Below, piece by piece: positions 13,174 through 13,439 of a stretch of DNA of 13,439 nucleotides. The position numbers were made by a program, and so were the translations under genes. Numbering within the stretch: position 1 is the stretch's first letter; the number at the start of each line of letters is the position of its first letter. This DNA is from Thermoplasmata archaeon (GTDB lineage: Archaea > Thermoplasmatota > Thermoplasmata > UBA10834). The DNA lies in the NCBI GenBank assembly GCA_025457845.1, contig JALOTO010000029.1:1-13439 (forward strand), written 5' to 3'. The notes under the pieces were generated by a model. The model ran no database searches, was not told where the DNA came from, and saw nothing but the letters and a program-made list of their open reading frames with translations.

Positions 13174-13439
13174 ATGACCCCTGAGAAGAACTCCCCGAAG
13201 TCCAAGGAACGGACTTGGATGATGGTCGACTGGGAAGACCGCTACCGGAGCAAGATAATGACGGTCCCTCAGGCGATCTCCACGGTCCGCCGCGGGGACA
13301 AGGTCTTCATAGGCTCTGGCGCCGCGGAGCCCCAGACGCTGGTCAAGGCTCTCATCGATTCCTCAGGCCGCCTCGCCGACACGCGCATCATGCACATCAT
13401 GACGCTGGGTGTGGCACCCTACACCGAGGAGAAGTTCAC
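13174..13439 (+). CDS. Acetyl-CoA hydrolase/CoA-transferase family protein (5' end only)
   Basis: The first 88 codons are in the window and the gene runs off the end. After a 16-residue charged lead comes MVDWEDRYRSKIMT, then AISTVRRGDKVFIGSGAAEPQTLVKAL, which matches the N terminus of acetyl-CoA hydrolase / 4-hydroxybutyrate CoA-transferase family enzymes (the R-GD-VF-G...P..L pattern). These move CoA between acyl groups or hydrolyse acetyl-CoA. The catalytic glutamate lies further on and is not in view, so the reaction cannot be given. ATG at 13174 is preceded by a TATA box at the spacing of a near-leaderless transcript; ATGs at 13219 and 13222 are alternatives that would remove the extra lead. 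Confidence 0.8.
   Translation, partial: MTPEKNSPKSKERTWMMVDWEDRYRSKIMTVPQAISTVRRGDKVFIGSGAAEPQTLVKALIDSSGRLADTRIMHIMTLGVAPYTEEKF

Noticed and set aside
1..13439. CRISPR array or insertion sequence
   Set aside because: No regularly spaced repeats, transposase motifs or terminal inverted repeats with target duplications were seen on either strand.

Overview
The window is archaeal and GC-rich by eye, with codons ending mostly in G or C. The clearest archaeal markers are GatD/GatE (the archaeal Glu-tRNA(Gln) amidotransferase), ribosomal protein S17e, a HemK2-type methyltransferase, an HVO_0476-type zinc-finger protein and a tRNA without an encoded CCA end. TATA boxes lie about 25-30 bases before several start codons, so several transcripts look leaderless. 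Other genes have good Shine-Dalgarno sequences (AGGAGGGTG, AGGTGA, AGGAGGTG). A GC-rich member of the Thermoplasmata, perhaps near Methanomassiliicoccales, fits the gene content and the MttB-family gene. That placement is inference; no methanogenesis gene is in view.

Layout. 1-2071: end of gatD, then gatE, in one operon. 2028-2885 (minus): a HemK2-like release-factor methyltransferase followed by an unrecognised 65-residue cysteine-containing protein whose end overlaps the gatE end. 2954-5738 (plus): a rhomboid protease with a zinc-ribbon tail, an overlapping metallo-beta-lactamase-fold hydrolase, the HVO_0476-type protein, and protein-L-isoaspartate methyltransferase. 5740-6375 (minus): a HAD phosphatase, divergent from a short TraB-domain protein (6429-7124). 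Then come thyX (7196-7912) and rps17e (8022-8213). 8380-11044: an ABC exporter operon of one ATPase and two overlapping permeases. 11114-11187: tRNA-Arg(GCG). 11197-12560 (minus): an MttB-family methyltransferase split by a one-base frameshift, without pyrrolysine. 12700-13008: an unrecognised 102-residue protein. 13174 to the end: start of an acetyl-CoA hydrolase/CoA-transferase family gene.

Most genes are housekeeping: tRNA-dependent Gln synthesis, translation-factor methylation, protein repair, dTMP synthesis, ribosome and tRNA. The accessory part is the right-hand third, with the exporter, the broken methyltransferase, the orphan small protein and the CoA-enzyme. I found no CRISPR array, insertion sequence, integrase or phage genes. 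No stretch longer than about 170 bases lacks a gene; the longest gaps (8214-8379, 13009-13173, 12561-12699) hold promoters or regulatory sequence. No wholly new multi-gene system is visible. The most unusual items are the single near-palindromic TATA box shared by two divergent leaderless genes at 6396-6404, the rhomboid/zinc-ribbon/hydrolase pair, the 65-residue cysteine protein, and the frameshifted methyltransferase with an inverted repeat at its promoter.
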